Positions 52,085 through 63,569 of a stretch of DNA of 64,000 nucleotides are shown piece after piece (the first letter of the stretch is position 1; the number at the start of each line of letters is the position of its first letter). The notes beneath the pieces were generated by a model. That model had not been told where the DNA came from, did not search any database, and saw nothing but the letters and a program-made list of their open reading frames with translations. The translations under genes and the position numbers were made by a program. The stretch comes from Micrasema longulum (taxonomy: Eukaryota > Arthropoda > Insecta > Trichoptera > Brachycentridae), in NCBI GenBank assembly GCA_022494885.1, contig JAGVSM010001389.1, forward strand, positions 62,001 through 126,000, in the 5' to 3' direction.

Positions 52085-52330
52085 AAGTTTAGTGGTTTTT
52101 AAAATTATTAATAGTCAATCAAACAAAAAAAAACTTATTTATGTATCGTATTATCATCACTATGGTTTTTAAAGGTTTTGTATTTATTTTACTACACCGC
52201 GCGTAATATCACTCTTTGGTGAGTTATTCTAATTGACAAGTTCGTTGGCAAGATTGGCTTCCCGGAAACTAATCATCTACCCGGAATATATGACAACACT
52301 ATATCATTGGGATTTAGAATAACTTATGGC
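52085..52330 (+). repeat. Dispersed repeat family R2
   Basis: ATGTATCGTATTATCATCAC, CCGCGCGTAATATCAC, GGTGAGTTATTCTAATTG and CCCGGAAACTAATCATCTAC parallel 62620-62780 (GTGTCGTATTCTCATCG, CCGCTCGTGACGTCAC, GGTGAGTTCTGCTAATTGG, CCGGAAATCTATCTCAAC). Confidence 0.5.
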
Positions 52331-52339
52331 GTCGTTTAA

Positions 52340-53185
52340 AATAGTTAATTTTTTTTTACGTTTTAGAGAAATGTTGCCGTAGTTACAATTAAATACTTTA
52401 ATTTTTGGCGCGGATAAGAAAACATTTTTTTATCTATTTCTCCTAGCGCAGAACTTCCTTATTTTTAAAATTTCGGAAACATTAAAGTATATTACATATT
52501 ACAGATGAATGTATGCACAAGGCCGTTTTTAGAATTTGTAGATCCCTGGGCCTGTGGTAAGGGGGAATTTTAAAAATGTAACCGGAAAATTTTGATTTTT
52601 AATGCAAATTTCTTACTAAAAACAAAAAATGTACACATTTATGGTACGGTACGTATGCCATGTACCGTAAAAACAGAGGAAAAATTGCATTGCAATTTGT
52701 ACGTAAATGCAAAATATAAGACAATAAATTCATTGGTCTGTGTAAATTGTAAAAAGGGTGGCCTAAGGCTTTTGGTAGGTACATAATATTCCCAAAGAGT
52801 TGAGAGAAAATGTATCTACTAATATGTACCTATATTAATAAAACATCACTAATATTGATAGTTAAGTGTTCACAAAATGCCTACAATAAATATTATTTCA
52901 CTTCATAATTCATATCTATCTGAGGTTTCCTTTTTCTACTTTTAAAAATATAATATAAATTGCTATTACTTTGATAAATTCATATGAGATCCTTTAATTC
53001 TCGGGATTTTTCAGAACTTTTTCAGAGGGGAGTTAAATTCGAATGAGATTTCTAGACTTCTCTCTTCTTTTTGACTTATTTCGGATTTACCGAAATATTA
53101 TTAGCATTACCTATTATAGCAAGCTGTGCTATTTTATGATCTGCAAGCGAAATGAAAATAACATTAATTTCTAACACGAGTGTGC
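52340..53185. other. No recognised gene
   Basis: AT-rich DNA; the overlapping ORFs at 52592-52786 have no motif on either strand. Confidence 0.4.
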
Positions 53186-53189
53186 ACTA

Positions 53190-53750
53190 GCCTTTAGCAC
53201 GCGGATCCGTGGATGCAAATAACTCGGAAATACATCGATGCCACTCTCGCCGTTTCCATATTGTCAAAACTTTACGGCAAGTTAGCCGAGTACGAAGTAT
53301 GAGTATAGCTTTCCAGTCGTGTCATTGACGCGAAAGCGGTCGCCCGCCATTCTACTGACGACTCATCGGGTAACTTTGACCGACGTGGAAATTAGACCGA
53401 CTAAATTTGAATAATTAAATTCGAACGCCTAACGCACCTTAATATAAAAACGCGTGGTTATCTGTCACTTGTACTAAAAAAACACTTAAAATTGACATTA
53501 ATTAATGCAATTTAATGGCCATATTCTATTTCCGTAATATTAAAATCGAAGTGTAATAGTTTTGAGTTTGCTAGGCGGGTGTTGGCAAACGCGCGCTGTT
53601 TGTTCTAATTTTACATACATTTTACTCGAAGCGGAGAATGGACAGCGTGCGGTTTTGTTTATTTTTGTGTGTTTAAAAGTTTCACTAAACATTTCAAACA
53701 TATTAGTATAATAGTGTTGTGACTGCATTCTTCACGGATACACCTAAAAA
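53190..53750. other. CpG-richer stretch, possible promoter or 5' UTR
   Basis: Unusually many CG dinucleotides for this window (CGCGGATCCGTGGATG, GACGCGAAAGCGGTCGCCCG, AAACGCGCGCTG), ending in AAAAAG followed by GTATTT, a donor-like site at about 53751. It could be the first non-coding exon region of a plus-strand gene such as the THAP candidate at 54469. No direct evidence. Confidence 0.25.
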
Positions 53751-54468
53751 GGTATTTATTGTTGTTTATGTATAATATTTCAAAACGCATTTAAAGATAT
53801 TAAAACAACTTTCTTGACGTTTGGGAACAAAATGCTATTTTATAGTTTATTCATGAAATAAACAATGATTACAAATTGTTGATAGAAGCATAGAAATTAA
53901 AAATGTATTAACCAGTAAGATTTAAGTTTAATTTATTATCTATGTATATAAAGTTAGTTAGGTAAATTAGTTTATTTACTTTTACAAGTTTTTGTGTAAT
54001 GAAATTAACCCTGTTTTCCAAATATTTACGTTACTAAGCGAATTAATTCTCGTCAAAATAGTCTTAGGTACTAAATATAAATCATTATTCTTGTATTATG
54101 ACGTGTAAAACCCTGTTTAAACCATCGGCAGGTTGGTTTTGTGTTGTAAATAAACTACCTAAAAAGTCATAGCGTTAATTTTTTTTTATTGTATCCATCA
54201 AACTGGAATCTAGTTAGATTCTACTACTTTATTTTTTATCGTTTTGTTTGTTTTTAATAAGGTAACGACGATGTTTTCTGTTTGAGTATAAAGAAAATTC
54301 ATAAATTAATTACGTGATTTCATGTGCATAGCATTGACATATTAATTTATAGACATGCACTGAGCTCTAAAAAATTATGACATTCAACTCATGCCCAAAC
54401 GCCCAGTCATGCCCGATGCGTTTTTAGTCGTTCTTCGACTAGGCGTGACTTTAAGAATCGAAGCAAAA

Positions 54469-54822
54469 ATGCCTACTTGTGTTATGAAACCGTGTAAAAA
54501 CCTTTCGGATAAACGTTGTAAAAATGATTGTGTAACTTTTCGTTGGTAAATATTTGTTCATGAGTGATTAACAAAACTTAAAACAATTAATATTCAAATA
54601 TAAATCTTATTTCTTGTAAACGTCAAACTACGCCTAGCGGCGCAATTTCGAAGCTCTTCTTAGTTACATTGGTGCACTGATAGGGATACGTTTTTAAAAT
54701 GTAATAAACGTGAGTTAATATTTTCTTTTCGTTCCTAAAAATCCAGCGAAAAGAAATAAACGGATCGAAATAATGAGGAATTTAAGGAAAGAACCCGATT
54801 GGGATCCACCAAAACTTGATTG
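54469..54822 (+). pseudogene. Possible THAP zinc-finger domain (two pieces)
   Basis: ATG at 54469 begins MPTCVMKPCKNLSDKRCKND, then CVTFR, with a GTAAAT donor-like site at 54546. The second piece at about 54735-54822 reads VPKNPAKRNKRIEIMRNLRK, then EPDWDPPKLDC and a stop. Together they have the THAP order (C....C, F..FP....R...W, w.P). No AG acceptor keeps the frame, and the closing C..H is absent. An 8-base direct repeat TTTTCGTT borders the intervening 190 bases, so this may be an insertion rather than an intron. Confidence 0.4.
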
Positions 54823-55124
54823 TTAAGTTGACATTAACTTAAAAAAATTAAAATATTTTTTCTATGTACCAAAAATGAGTATCCTTCAATTTTTGGTAGC
54901 ATATGCATGCTCGTTGAATGCAGCAATGGAATAAATAAACGTAGTAACTATGGGTACGTTTTTATGTTACAACTTTAAAAAAATATTTTTCTCTTTACGG
55001 CATGTCTATGTTTTATATGTCAATGGTTTATAGAGTAAAATAAAACTTTAATCTGAAAAAAATATATATTTAAAAAAATATATTGCAAATTTCTTTAGTA
55101 TCATTTAAAATTAAAATAAATCAT

Positions 55125-55615
55125 CAACCCAGCAGCAGCAAGGCTTATTGCGGGAGTAAAAAAAGATTCCCACATCTCACAACATCTTCGAGGTTTGCAC
55201 TGGTTAAAAAGCCCAGAGATAATAAAATGCAAGCTTTGCTGGACAGTATTCAAATCCCTTCATGAAACGGCTCCGAGATACCTATCGGACCCTTTGTATT
55301 AGGGGAAATACATGTCAAAGAAAGTCTACTTTAGGTCAGCATTTGATTCAGGAAGAGAAAAACTTGTCGAAATCCAGCGCTCCCCAAATTCGGAGATAGT
55401 GCTTTTGCCGTTGCCGGCCCCTCTGCCTGGAACCGATTGCCTTTAAACATACGAATCATCGACAGTCCCAGTCAGTTCAGATCCCAACTAAAATCTCACT
55501 TCTTTAGATTATCATACCCGCAATTTTAAATCAGAAAATATAATATGTCACTTTAGTTAAATCGCCCTTGAGGTGATTTTTCACAAAAATGTCGCTGTAT
55601 AAATTAGTCAAATAT
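55125..55615 (+). pseudogene. L2-like LINE RT C-terminus and 3' UTR
   Basis: Frames give AARLIAG, HLRGLHWLKSPEIIKCKL, FKSLHETAPRYL, then GDSAFAVAGPSAWNRLPLNI and SQFRSQLKSHFF. This is the classic L2-type end (A.RL..G......HL..LHWLP, ....G.RAF...AP..WN.LP..IR....F...LK..LF). CCCTTGAGGTGATTTT and CGCTGTATAAATTA of the 3' UTR follow. The same family as 26331-27000. Confidence 0.8.
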
Positions 55616-55619
55616 TATT

Positions 55620-57210
55620 ATACCTACAATATAATATATGTATAAGTTATTTAATACGATTTGTAAGAAATCTGACGGTATTAGAAAACGTGACGGCAAA
55701 AATGATAACTATAAATATAATCATAATGTTGGTACTTACCTCACGTTCCATGATTTATTTATTCGTTTACAAAAACAGTAAGCAAAAAAAAACAGATAAC
55801 GGATAAAATCATAAGTAAATACAGGTGAAGAGTACAAACATACTTTTAATCGCTTGCCTTAAGCGACAGTGAGATAAACCCGAAATTTCCGAGATACACG
55901 AGCAAAAATGTTAATCAATTTAATAAATTGAACAATAAAATACATATGCATTAGGGCGGGTATATTCCCTTAAGGCAATTTTTTTCTACTACCCAAACCG
56001 TTCAATTTGAGAAAATCAGTGTTATATGAACATATTGTGTTGTATTGTATTGTGGTATATTATAATAATTTCATTATACAAAAAAAGATTGATAAAAAAA
56101 TGTATTTAAAAAAAATAAAAATTGACTTAATATCTACACTATACTATAAAGAGAGGAAAAGAAAGAGGGAGGAGAAAGTAAAAACTCAGTAAAAAAATGT
56201 AAAAGTAAATTCAGGAAATGACGTTTCATACGTGATTTGAATGTAAATATTGATATTAGGGGGTAAATTATTCCATAATCTAGCAGCTACTACTGTAAAA
56301 GAGGAAGCAAGAAATTAGAGCGGTGAATGGGTATTGAAAGGATTATCTCGTTACTTGAACAAATAGTTAGCCCATGCTGTGATGTTGGAAGAGCTCTCTC
56401 AGATAAACAGGTGAAGTGGGATTATTTAAAATACTGTTAAGAATAATAATAAATAGAAGGTGAATATTTCTTCTAGGCCTGATACTGAGCCAGAACTTCC
56501 TAACAAACTAACTAACTTGTATACAGTACCTACTAACAGATGTGTAAATTTATCAAAAACTTGACACCGGCTAGAACACCCCAGTAAGGAGGTGAAAGAG
56601 CTAATACATAAAGAAGAAGAAGAAGTATGTTCTCCACTGTTGTTTGGGCTGGCGTTATTATTTATATATATTTTTTAATTTTATTGTATCATTGTCAGTC
56701 TAACTATGGTCATTACCCAGTAGGTACTAAGACCGGCAGCGTTTTTTTAAATACGTATAGTTTTGTTTTTTTTTATTCGTAAGTACGTTTTTCCCTTTTA
56801 TGACTTCTAACGTAATTTTTTTTTTGCAACACATAATATTACAAGCGGTTAGATATAAACATATATATTTTTTGCCACAATTTTTGTCTTTCTTCAGTAG
56901 TCATTGATTAGTTATAATATTGCTATTTTAATTTATTTTATTTAGCATGCGAAGCACGTCAGAATAGCATGCTTTGCTAATGACAAATGATACGCATTTT
57001 ATTTACATTTTGACGTATGTACATAACATACGAAAGCGATGTTTTATTTTCATAATACGGATGTAGCATTTCCATTACATATTTATTATCAATATACGCC
57101 CAGAGAGCTTTTACATGACAGGTATACAATTAAAATTCTAGCATTTTGTAGTAAAACAAATTAATGTGTAGGTTCTTATCTAATAAACAACAGTTTTTTT
57201 TTCAAATAAA
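55620..57210. other. No recognised gene
   Basis: AT-rich. Contains an AAGAAGAAGAAG run near 56606 and no supported coding or transposon end. Confidence 0.4.
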
Positions 57211-57218
57211 TATTGGCG

Positions 57219-57375
57219 TTCTTATAATTTACCCAAATATTTCAATTTTGGTGGCCATTTTCTACGACTTGTGATTAGAAAATGGAAATCAAGTTGGGGT
57301 AGAGTGGGGTTCGAACCTCCGACCTCGGACCTCTGATCCGTGAGTCCGTAACACAAACCACGGGACCACAACCCG
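57219..57375 (-). mobile_element. SINE family 1
   Basis: Minus strand: CGGGTTGTGGTCCCGTGG head, GGTTCGAACCCC B-box (perfect), body and CCACCAAAATTGAAATATTT end. A 7-base local duplication (ACCTCCG/ACCTCGG) lies near the B-box. Confidence 0.88.
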
Positions 57376-58139
57376 ATTCTGTTTTTTTTTTATTTTTAAA
57401 TCGAATGATATTACTTAATTAAATATAGAATACTGCATAAAAGTAGGCGGGCACATAATGAAATATATTAGGAAAATTATAATAGTTTTAGGCAAAAAAA
57501 AAAGTTCACAGTAGGTATTACTCGTATATTTAAGTGTAAGTAAGCAAAATAGAAAAAGTCAAAGTGATTTTACATCATTCGAATAATGTAAGTTATTTTG
57601 ATTTAAGAATTTTTACTCTAAAAACTGAATATGGATAACGAAACATATCCATTTCTCCATACTCGCTTCCGAGCCAGTGTAGTCTGACGATTGGAGAATT
57701 TGCGAAATAATTCTGTCTACTAGACGCCACAAAAAAGGTAGACTGCAATCTTGTACATCTATTAATTTGGCACTTTTATACTTATCAGTCTCATTTATTT
57801 ATTCTACAGAAAAAAACCGTCGACAATTGTATAATAACATAAAGAAGATACGGTTTAAAGACAGACCAGCGAAGTTTCTAAATAAAAATCATGCATATTA
57901 AATTGTGGTACAACAAAAGGGTGTGTTCATGTGTATTTGTATGAGAGTAAGTGTAGAGGTGTGTTTGGGTGTATTTAGTGAGAGTAAGTGTTCAGGTGTG
58001 TGTAAGTGCAAGCATCATTAAATAGCAAGTGGGATCGTATCGCAGTCAGCAAGAATGAGTCTTAATTTATTTTAAAATAAATTAAGGGGCGTGTTAAATA
58101 TATCAATATATTTAAAAAAAGCATTATAGTTAAAGCAAA

Positions 58140-58400
58140 AACGATAGAGGAAAGAGTGTTGTGCATAGGACACCTTAAGGATTGCCCTCAACTGCTTGAG
58201 AAAATTAAAATTCTTATCCCTCAACGTACAACTCGGCTGCAACAATTGTTTCATGCTGGTATTTCAAGCACGAATAATAATAATAATGCATATTTTGCCA
58301 GAATTTTAAATAATTATAACACGTTTTTTACTGAAATCGATATATATTTCCTCACTTTAAACAAGTTTAAAAAATTTCAGAACCCTAATTTAAAATAATC
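58140..58400 (+). pseudogene. Jockey-type LINE RT C-terminus
   Basis: Frame reads GHLKDCPQLLEKIKILIPQR, TTRLQQLFHAGISSTNNNNN, ARILNNYNTFFTEIDIYF and LNKFKK to a stop at 58398. This follows the Jockey pattern DCP.LL..I.....P...R.......S..R...LYN.....DIF......F. Remote from 4190-4633 in sequence, so another subfamily. Confidence 0.65.
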
Positions 58401-58965
58401 ATTATAATTTAATCTAACTGTACCTACCTAATTGATTTTTTTTACAATTAAATATTGTAATTTTTTTCTCTTATTTGAAAGAAAAAAGGAGGGAGGCCTG
58501 ATCTGGGGTTACTCCGTATGGATCCGCCGGCAAAAAGATTTTGAAGTCAGAGTAAACAAAAATCTTTTTCTTTTATTTTTTTTTATTATAATTGTAATAT
58601 TTTATTTCTTTTTTACGTGTGGAATTATGCGGAGGGGCTATTTAAAGGTACGCTTTTTTCTTTCTTTTTTTGACATTGTATTTAGTAATGTATAGAAAAC
58701 TATAATTGGCCTATAGTTTTGGTTTATTTGTAAATATTTATTTTTTGTTATAATGGCCGTTGTTTTCTTTTAATAAATAAAAATTTAAAAAAATATTTAG
58801 GTTTAGGATCTGATGAAACCTTGGTTTTAGCTAGATAGACTATGGCGTCGTAGTGGTAAATCGTGCGTTAGAGGGAGAAGAAAGACAATATACGTAAGCT
58901 GTGGAGTTCCAGCGCATGCGCAGATATGTAGACCGTTTGTAACGTTACTTTGAGTAAATGCGTAC

Positions 58966-59538
58966 AGTAGGGCCAATTTAATAGGTCACATTTGACACTT
59001 CATCAAAATTTAACAACATAACCTTGTAAGGGCGGTAATAAAATATTATATATTTTTTCAAATTTAGAAGTGCACAATTGCTTAACTCTTTTTCATTACG
59101 ATTACATAGATATTTATTGTAATAATGACAAAAGAAGGTTATTTTACTATTTACTTTCACTAATAAACCATCCTAAACATAATAAACTTTTTCTGTTCTA
59201 AACGAAGGATTTTGGCATCAGTGAACCCTTTTTAAACACTAGGAATGTTACCCGGAAAAATCGAATGTTGATAATTTTGTTAAATTATGTACTTATCTTA
59301 TGTTGTTCCTTAAATTTACGATAGAAAATAATAATGGGAAAGGGATTCGACTCATGATTTTTAAAATAAAATTACAGTACCAAAAGTACTTTTTCATAGT
59401 AACTGAATTCAATACACAAATATTATGTTTGAAGTCCGAATCGATTCTTTTACTTTAATCGATATTTTTAAGCAGGTCACCTCACTATGAAACTAAAACC
59501 GACAAATGTCAAATGTGGCCCATTAAATTGGCCCTACT
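58966..59538. mobile_element. MITE or short DNA transposon (573 bp)
   Basis: Left AGTAGGGCCAATTTAATAGG (58966-58997) and right 59507-59538 pair at nearly all positions, including CACATTTGACA. The interior is AT-rich and non-coding. The duplication is unclear: TAC precedes and ATG follows. Confidence 0.75.
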
Positions 59539-59544
59539 ATGGTT

Positions 59545-60230
59545 ACAAAATATTGATGAAAATGGATATTATTTAGTTATATGCGTGTAATATTAGTACG
59601 TAAAAAAACAGTATGTGAACAAAATCAATGTCCGATTTAGCGTTTCGATCTGGTTTCGATCGCTCGTTTAAAACACCATGTTGGAATTATTATATCATAA
59701 CATTATTAAACGTAATATTTGTAGTAGAAGTTTACAAAATGCCAGTTCTGGTCAGGAGTCAGGAGCCCTGTGTGATCGTGATAATTAGCATTCGTTTAAA
59801 TTTGTGAGCATTTAGCAATTGCTACAGCTAGTGTGAATTCATTCTGAATTCTCTATGCTAATGTTATTAATTCCAAAGTTATATTTATGTATCTACAATG
59901 CTACAAAAGTGTGCAACTACCATATTCACTGAACACAAACAGATACCTACAAGAAAGCTAATTTGACAGTTCATAGTTGTTTTAAATTAAGTAATCTGTC
60001 AAAACGTTAATTGCTGTGCCATTTTTTTATAATGTTATGCATACGTAATTTTGTGTAGGAAGTGAATATTTTAGCTACAACCGTTACCTTTTTTTGCTCA
60101 AATACAACTATTTAAATAATAATTGGATATGACTAACGATTTTCAATGTACGAATAATCGTCGCGCGAATAATTATTTATGATGTGAATTTTCATTTGTT
60201 GATTTTATTAAGGTATAGAAATAATGACAA
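59545..60230. other. No recognised gene
   Basis: AT-rich DNA without ORF, repeat or transposon end that I can support. Confidence 0.4.
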
Positions 60231-60236
60231 ACAAAC

Positions 60237-60710
60237 AAACCATCACGCCGTTTCCTCGTAAGGATAGGCAGAGAGGGTAGAACGCCATATCACTCTGTCT
60301 TTGCATACGAATCTCGCTTCCTCCACATTCATCCACCTTCTCATGCACACGCGCCGATTATTCCGACTTTTGACATGTCCATCTTCAAGTATTTGTTGTA
60401 TTTGGTCATGCCATGCCTTCCTCGGTCTCCCTGTATTTCTGCATCCATCAGCATTCGCATCGTAAATCTTTTTAGTCGTTCTTTCGCTATCCGTTCGCTC
60501 CATGTCCAAACCAACGCAGAGCGCCTTTCTTGATTTTGTCGATAACGCATCTCAGCCTTACATAATGTACGGATCACGACATTTGTGCATCTATAGTACA
60601 TAGTTTTACGAGACATTCGCCCGAGAGATCGCATTTCGACAGCATTCAGCCTACTTTCATTCCTGTTTTTCCAAGTACACACTTCGCTCTTATACATCAA
60701 GGTCGACACC
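60237..60710 (-). pseudogene. RTE-like LINE RT C-terminus
   Basis: The minus strand gives YKSEVCTWKNRNESRLNAVE, then MRSLGRMSRKT and, in another frame, GRPRKAWHDQIQQ, RRVCMRRWMNVEEAR and CKDRVIWRSTLSAYP. This matches the end of insect RTE-type RTs (ESR.NAVEMR.LR...G, GRPR..W.D, R..CM...M.V..A...C.DR..W......YP). One frameshift near 60420. A shorter copy lies at 10616-10875. Confidence 0.75.
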
Positions 60711-60714
60711 GGGA

Positions 60715-61800
60715 CTCCATTTTGAACAGTTAATTTTGCGTAAAATATTAGCAGAAGCCATGACGCATAATTAAATTGACACGACGTTACTAAAGCGAAT
60801 AAAATGGCAATTTCATAAGTGGGTCATCATCGGAAGATCGCCCCAAGCCACCCCGAAGCGTTCATAGCGCTTAAACTAAGTGCATGGAAAATGGGACTCT
60901 TTTTGTTTTGTCTTTTGAGACAAAACATTTATTTTTTGCAACAATTCACGAACCAACTTTGAAATGCACTCTCCTATACCCAGGATACATAGGTATGGAA
61001 ATGAATTAGAACAAATATTCGATATCTTCAATACAAATTCTGTTCATGAATTAAAACGAATTCTCACTCGTTTTTTTTAGAAAAATAATGGATTTATTTT
61101 TAAATATATTATTGAATTTAACTTTGTTTCCTGGAATACGTGAATTTTTATTTCTTTATTTAACATGTTTGGCATAATTTTAAATTGTACATTTTATTGC
61201 CAAATGGCAACTTCTTCCAACCAACTGATGATGATGATTTCACTGAATAGAGGTATTATTTAGTTTTTTTTTTTTTTGTTTTATTGCTCAGAAAACTTTT
61301 TTTTTTAAGTACTAATGTTGTATTAAATATTTTATTATTATTATCTAGTTATTTTCAACTTTACTGTGTTTTATTTATATTTAGTACATAAGATTTTCTC
61401 ATGGTTATTGCTATCTTTATTTAGAAATGTTATGTTTCTTTTTAACTTTTTGTATTATATGTTTACTAAATTGTTTAGTTTTAATTATTCTATTATTTCA
61501 TACTATGTACTACATGACTTTTGTGCACTGCTGTGATTGTTTCTGTAAATTATTATTTTTTTGTAAAAAGTTCTTTGAACCGTTGATGTATAAATAAATA
61601 AATAAAACAAAACAATTTTGAGAAACTAAAAAAACATGATGGTTGCCTCCTAAACTATTGGCATAATACCCCACAACTTCACAGCGGGAAATAACAAATT
61701 ACTTAGGTTCCACAGTCTCCAGTGACAACAATGCAGAGGCAGAAATCAGGAGGAGAATAATGCCTGCTATCCGTTGCTGCTACGCACTTCAGAAAAATTA
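60715..61800. other. No recognised gene; probable LINE 3' tail at about 61589-61610
   Basis: T-rich DNA that ends in GTATAAATAAATAAATAAAA at about 61589, the style of a LINE 3' terminus. No coding part of that LINE was identified. Confidence 0.35.
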
Positions 61801-61804
61801 TGGT

Positions 61805-61990
61805 TTGTCCAAATTTTTGCAGACAAGGACTGGATTCAACTCCCTGGGGAACCGTTAATATTAACATATGACAACAGAGATGAAGAACATTTTAGAGAAG
61901 GTAATATAGAAGTCTAGGCATCTACAGGGTTATGACCTGTCATTGGCTGGTTGAAGTGGCCACTTTACAGACTGTACTTACTGACTTCTG
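61805..61990 (+). repeat. Dispersed repeat family R1
   Basis: GTCCAAATTTTTGCAGACAA, ATCTACAGGGTTATGACCTG, TCATTGGCTGGTTGAAGTGG in the same order as 42186-42380. Confidence 0.6.
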
Positions 61991-62124
61991 GACAAACTCA
62001 AAATATTGTTTAAAAAATTTCAATTAAATTGAATAAAAATATTGCAAAAAATAACGAAACATAATACTCGTGTAATAATTAACATACGACTTTTGAAAAA
62101 AAGTGTCAATAATAATTTATTTTA

Positions 62125-62185
62125 AGCGTAAGGGCAAGGTGATGGTTAGTCTTACGCTTCAGATCTAGTCCAGTAAACATGAATT
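62125..62185 (-). mobile_element. SINE family 2, internal fragment
   Basis: GGTGATGGTTAGTCTTACGC and TTCAGATCTAGTCCAG match the middle of the family in minus orientation. Confidence 0.4.
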
Positions 62186-62579
62186 TATTGTTCCGATGAA
62201 TACTGTGATCTTCTCAACTCTAGCTGATAGACATATACGCACGAATGTGTTTTTAAATAATTATTTATGGCGCGAATCGTAAATGCGTCTAATAAATTTT
62301 CTTTAAGTACTTACCTTCTATTTAAAAGTGCTAGATATAAAACAAACATTAAGCGTTTCTTTGAATACGAAGTGGTTAACGATTATTTATTTCGCTAGTT
62401 AGGTACTTTTCAAAATAAATATGTCGAAATTGAATGGGAATTTCTTGATTTGATAAATGGGGAAATTCAAAATAACTACTTTATTTTAAATTAGCATTCA
62501 TTTTGATTTTTACGATTAGAAAATATATTAAAAAACCCATTTTTTCTTATATTTTTAAAAATATGGTTTTTGTACGTAA

Positions 62580-62830
62580 AAAATATAGATACTAAGCCAA
62601 ATTTTGTTTATAAATAGTTTTATGTGTCGTATTCTCATCGTTATGATTCTATAAAGTTTTTCAATTACTCCGCTCGTGACGTCACAAGTTCTAGTCGGTG
62701 AGTTCTGCTAATTGGTGAGTTGGCTTATCGAAAACCGGAAATCTATCTCAACATTCAATCATTGGTTGATTCGGAAGAAATCGCGCAGTAGTTCGTTTTT
62801 ATTAACATCATTTTTGTTATTTTTCCATAT
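62580..62830 (+). repeat. Dispersed repeat family R2
   Basis: GTGTCGTATTCTCATCGTTA, ACTCCGCTCGTGACGTCACA and AACCGGAAATCTATCTCAAC parallel the copies at 43385-43640 and 52085-52330. Confidence 0.5.
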
Positions 62831-62859
62831 TTCTTCTTCTTCAGCCTTCTGTCTTCCAC

Positions 62860-63110
62860 TGCAGGATATAGGCTAATGGTCAATATGGCAATAATGGTCT
62901 AATGCATACGTAATCACTGGCAGTACACATACTTCATATGTTTTTCTTTTCAGACAAATCGGAATCTCTTTATTTTCACGTATGTGCCTAAGTTTTCCAA
63001 AAGCTGCCCAACTCATTCTTATTAGTCTTGGCAGATCCGCCGTTTGATTTTCTTTGCCCAGTTTTATCTTACGTCCAAGATATATATTTCCATCTACCAT
63101 TTCGAGGTTT
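62860..63110 (-). pseudogene. RTE-like LINE RT fragment
   Basis: The minus-strand frame reads MVDGNIYLGRKIKLG, LPRLIRMSWAAFGKLRHIRE and PICLKRKTYEVCVLPVITYA. It matches the RTE thumb region (YLG..I......EI.RRI...W.AFGKL........P..LK.K.YD.CVLPV.TYG.E.W). Only about 75 residues remain. Confidence 0.7.
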
Positions 63111-63291
63111 TTAATGTTAACAGTGATGATCTTGTTTTCAGAAGCTCAATCATAAATAACTATCGACGTGCTTAAAAACATGCTTAGCATTTGAGCGATC
63201 ACAATGAACAATAATACACATTACAATATTTGAGTTTGTCCAAATGTTCATAGACAAAAGACTGGATTTCACCCCCTCGGGGGTCATTAAG

Positions 63292-63567
63292 ATTAACAAA
63301 TTACAACAGGGATGGAGAATACCTTCTTCAATTCTTCCATATGTTGATTTTAGTGAAGTCAAAAAGCCGAAACCTTTATTTTTCAATATGGTCTAAGAAG
63401 AAGTTTAAAAATTGAAAAATTGTTTTCAGGCGTTGCCTAATATGTGAAATAATTCAGTCAGATGAATCTCTTCACAACAATAAAGGTTTCAGCTCTTTGA
63501 CTTCACTAAAATCAACAGATGGAAGAATTGAAGAAGGTATTCTCCATCCTTGTTGTAATTTGTTAAT
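63292..63567. repeat. Near-perfect inverted repeat, 89-bp arms
   Basis: Arms 63292-63380 and 63479-63567 pair at 85 of 89 positions with a 98-base loop. Arm sequence includes ATTAACAAATTACAACAGGG, CTTCTTCAATTCTTCCAT and GATTTTAGTGAAGTCAAA. Related single-arm words occur in repeat family R1 (42.2 and 61.8 kb) and near 38355 and 38590. Confidence 0.85.
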
Positions 63568-63569
63568 AA

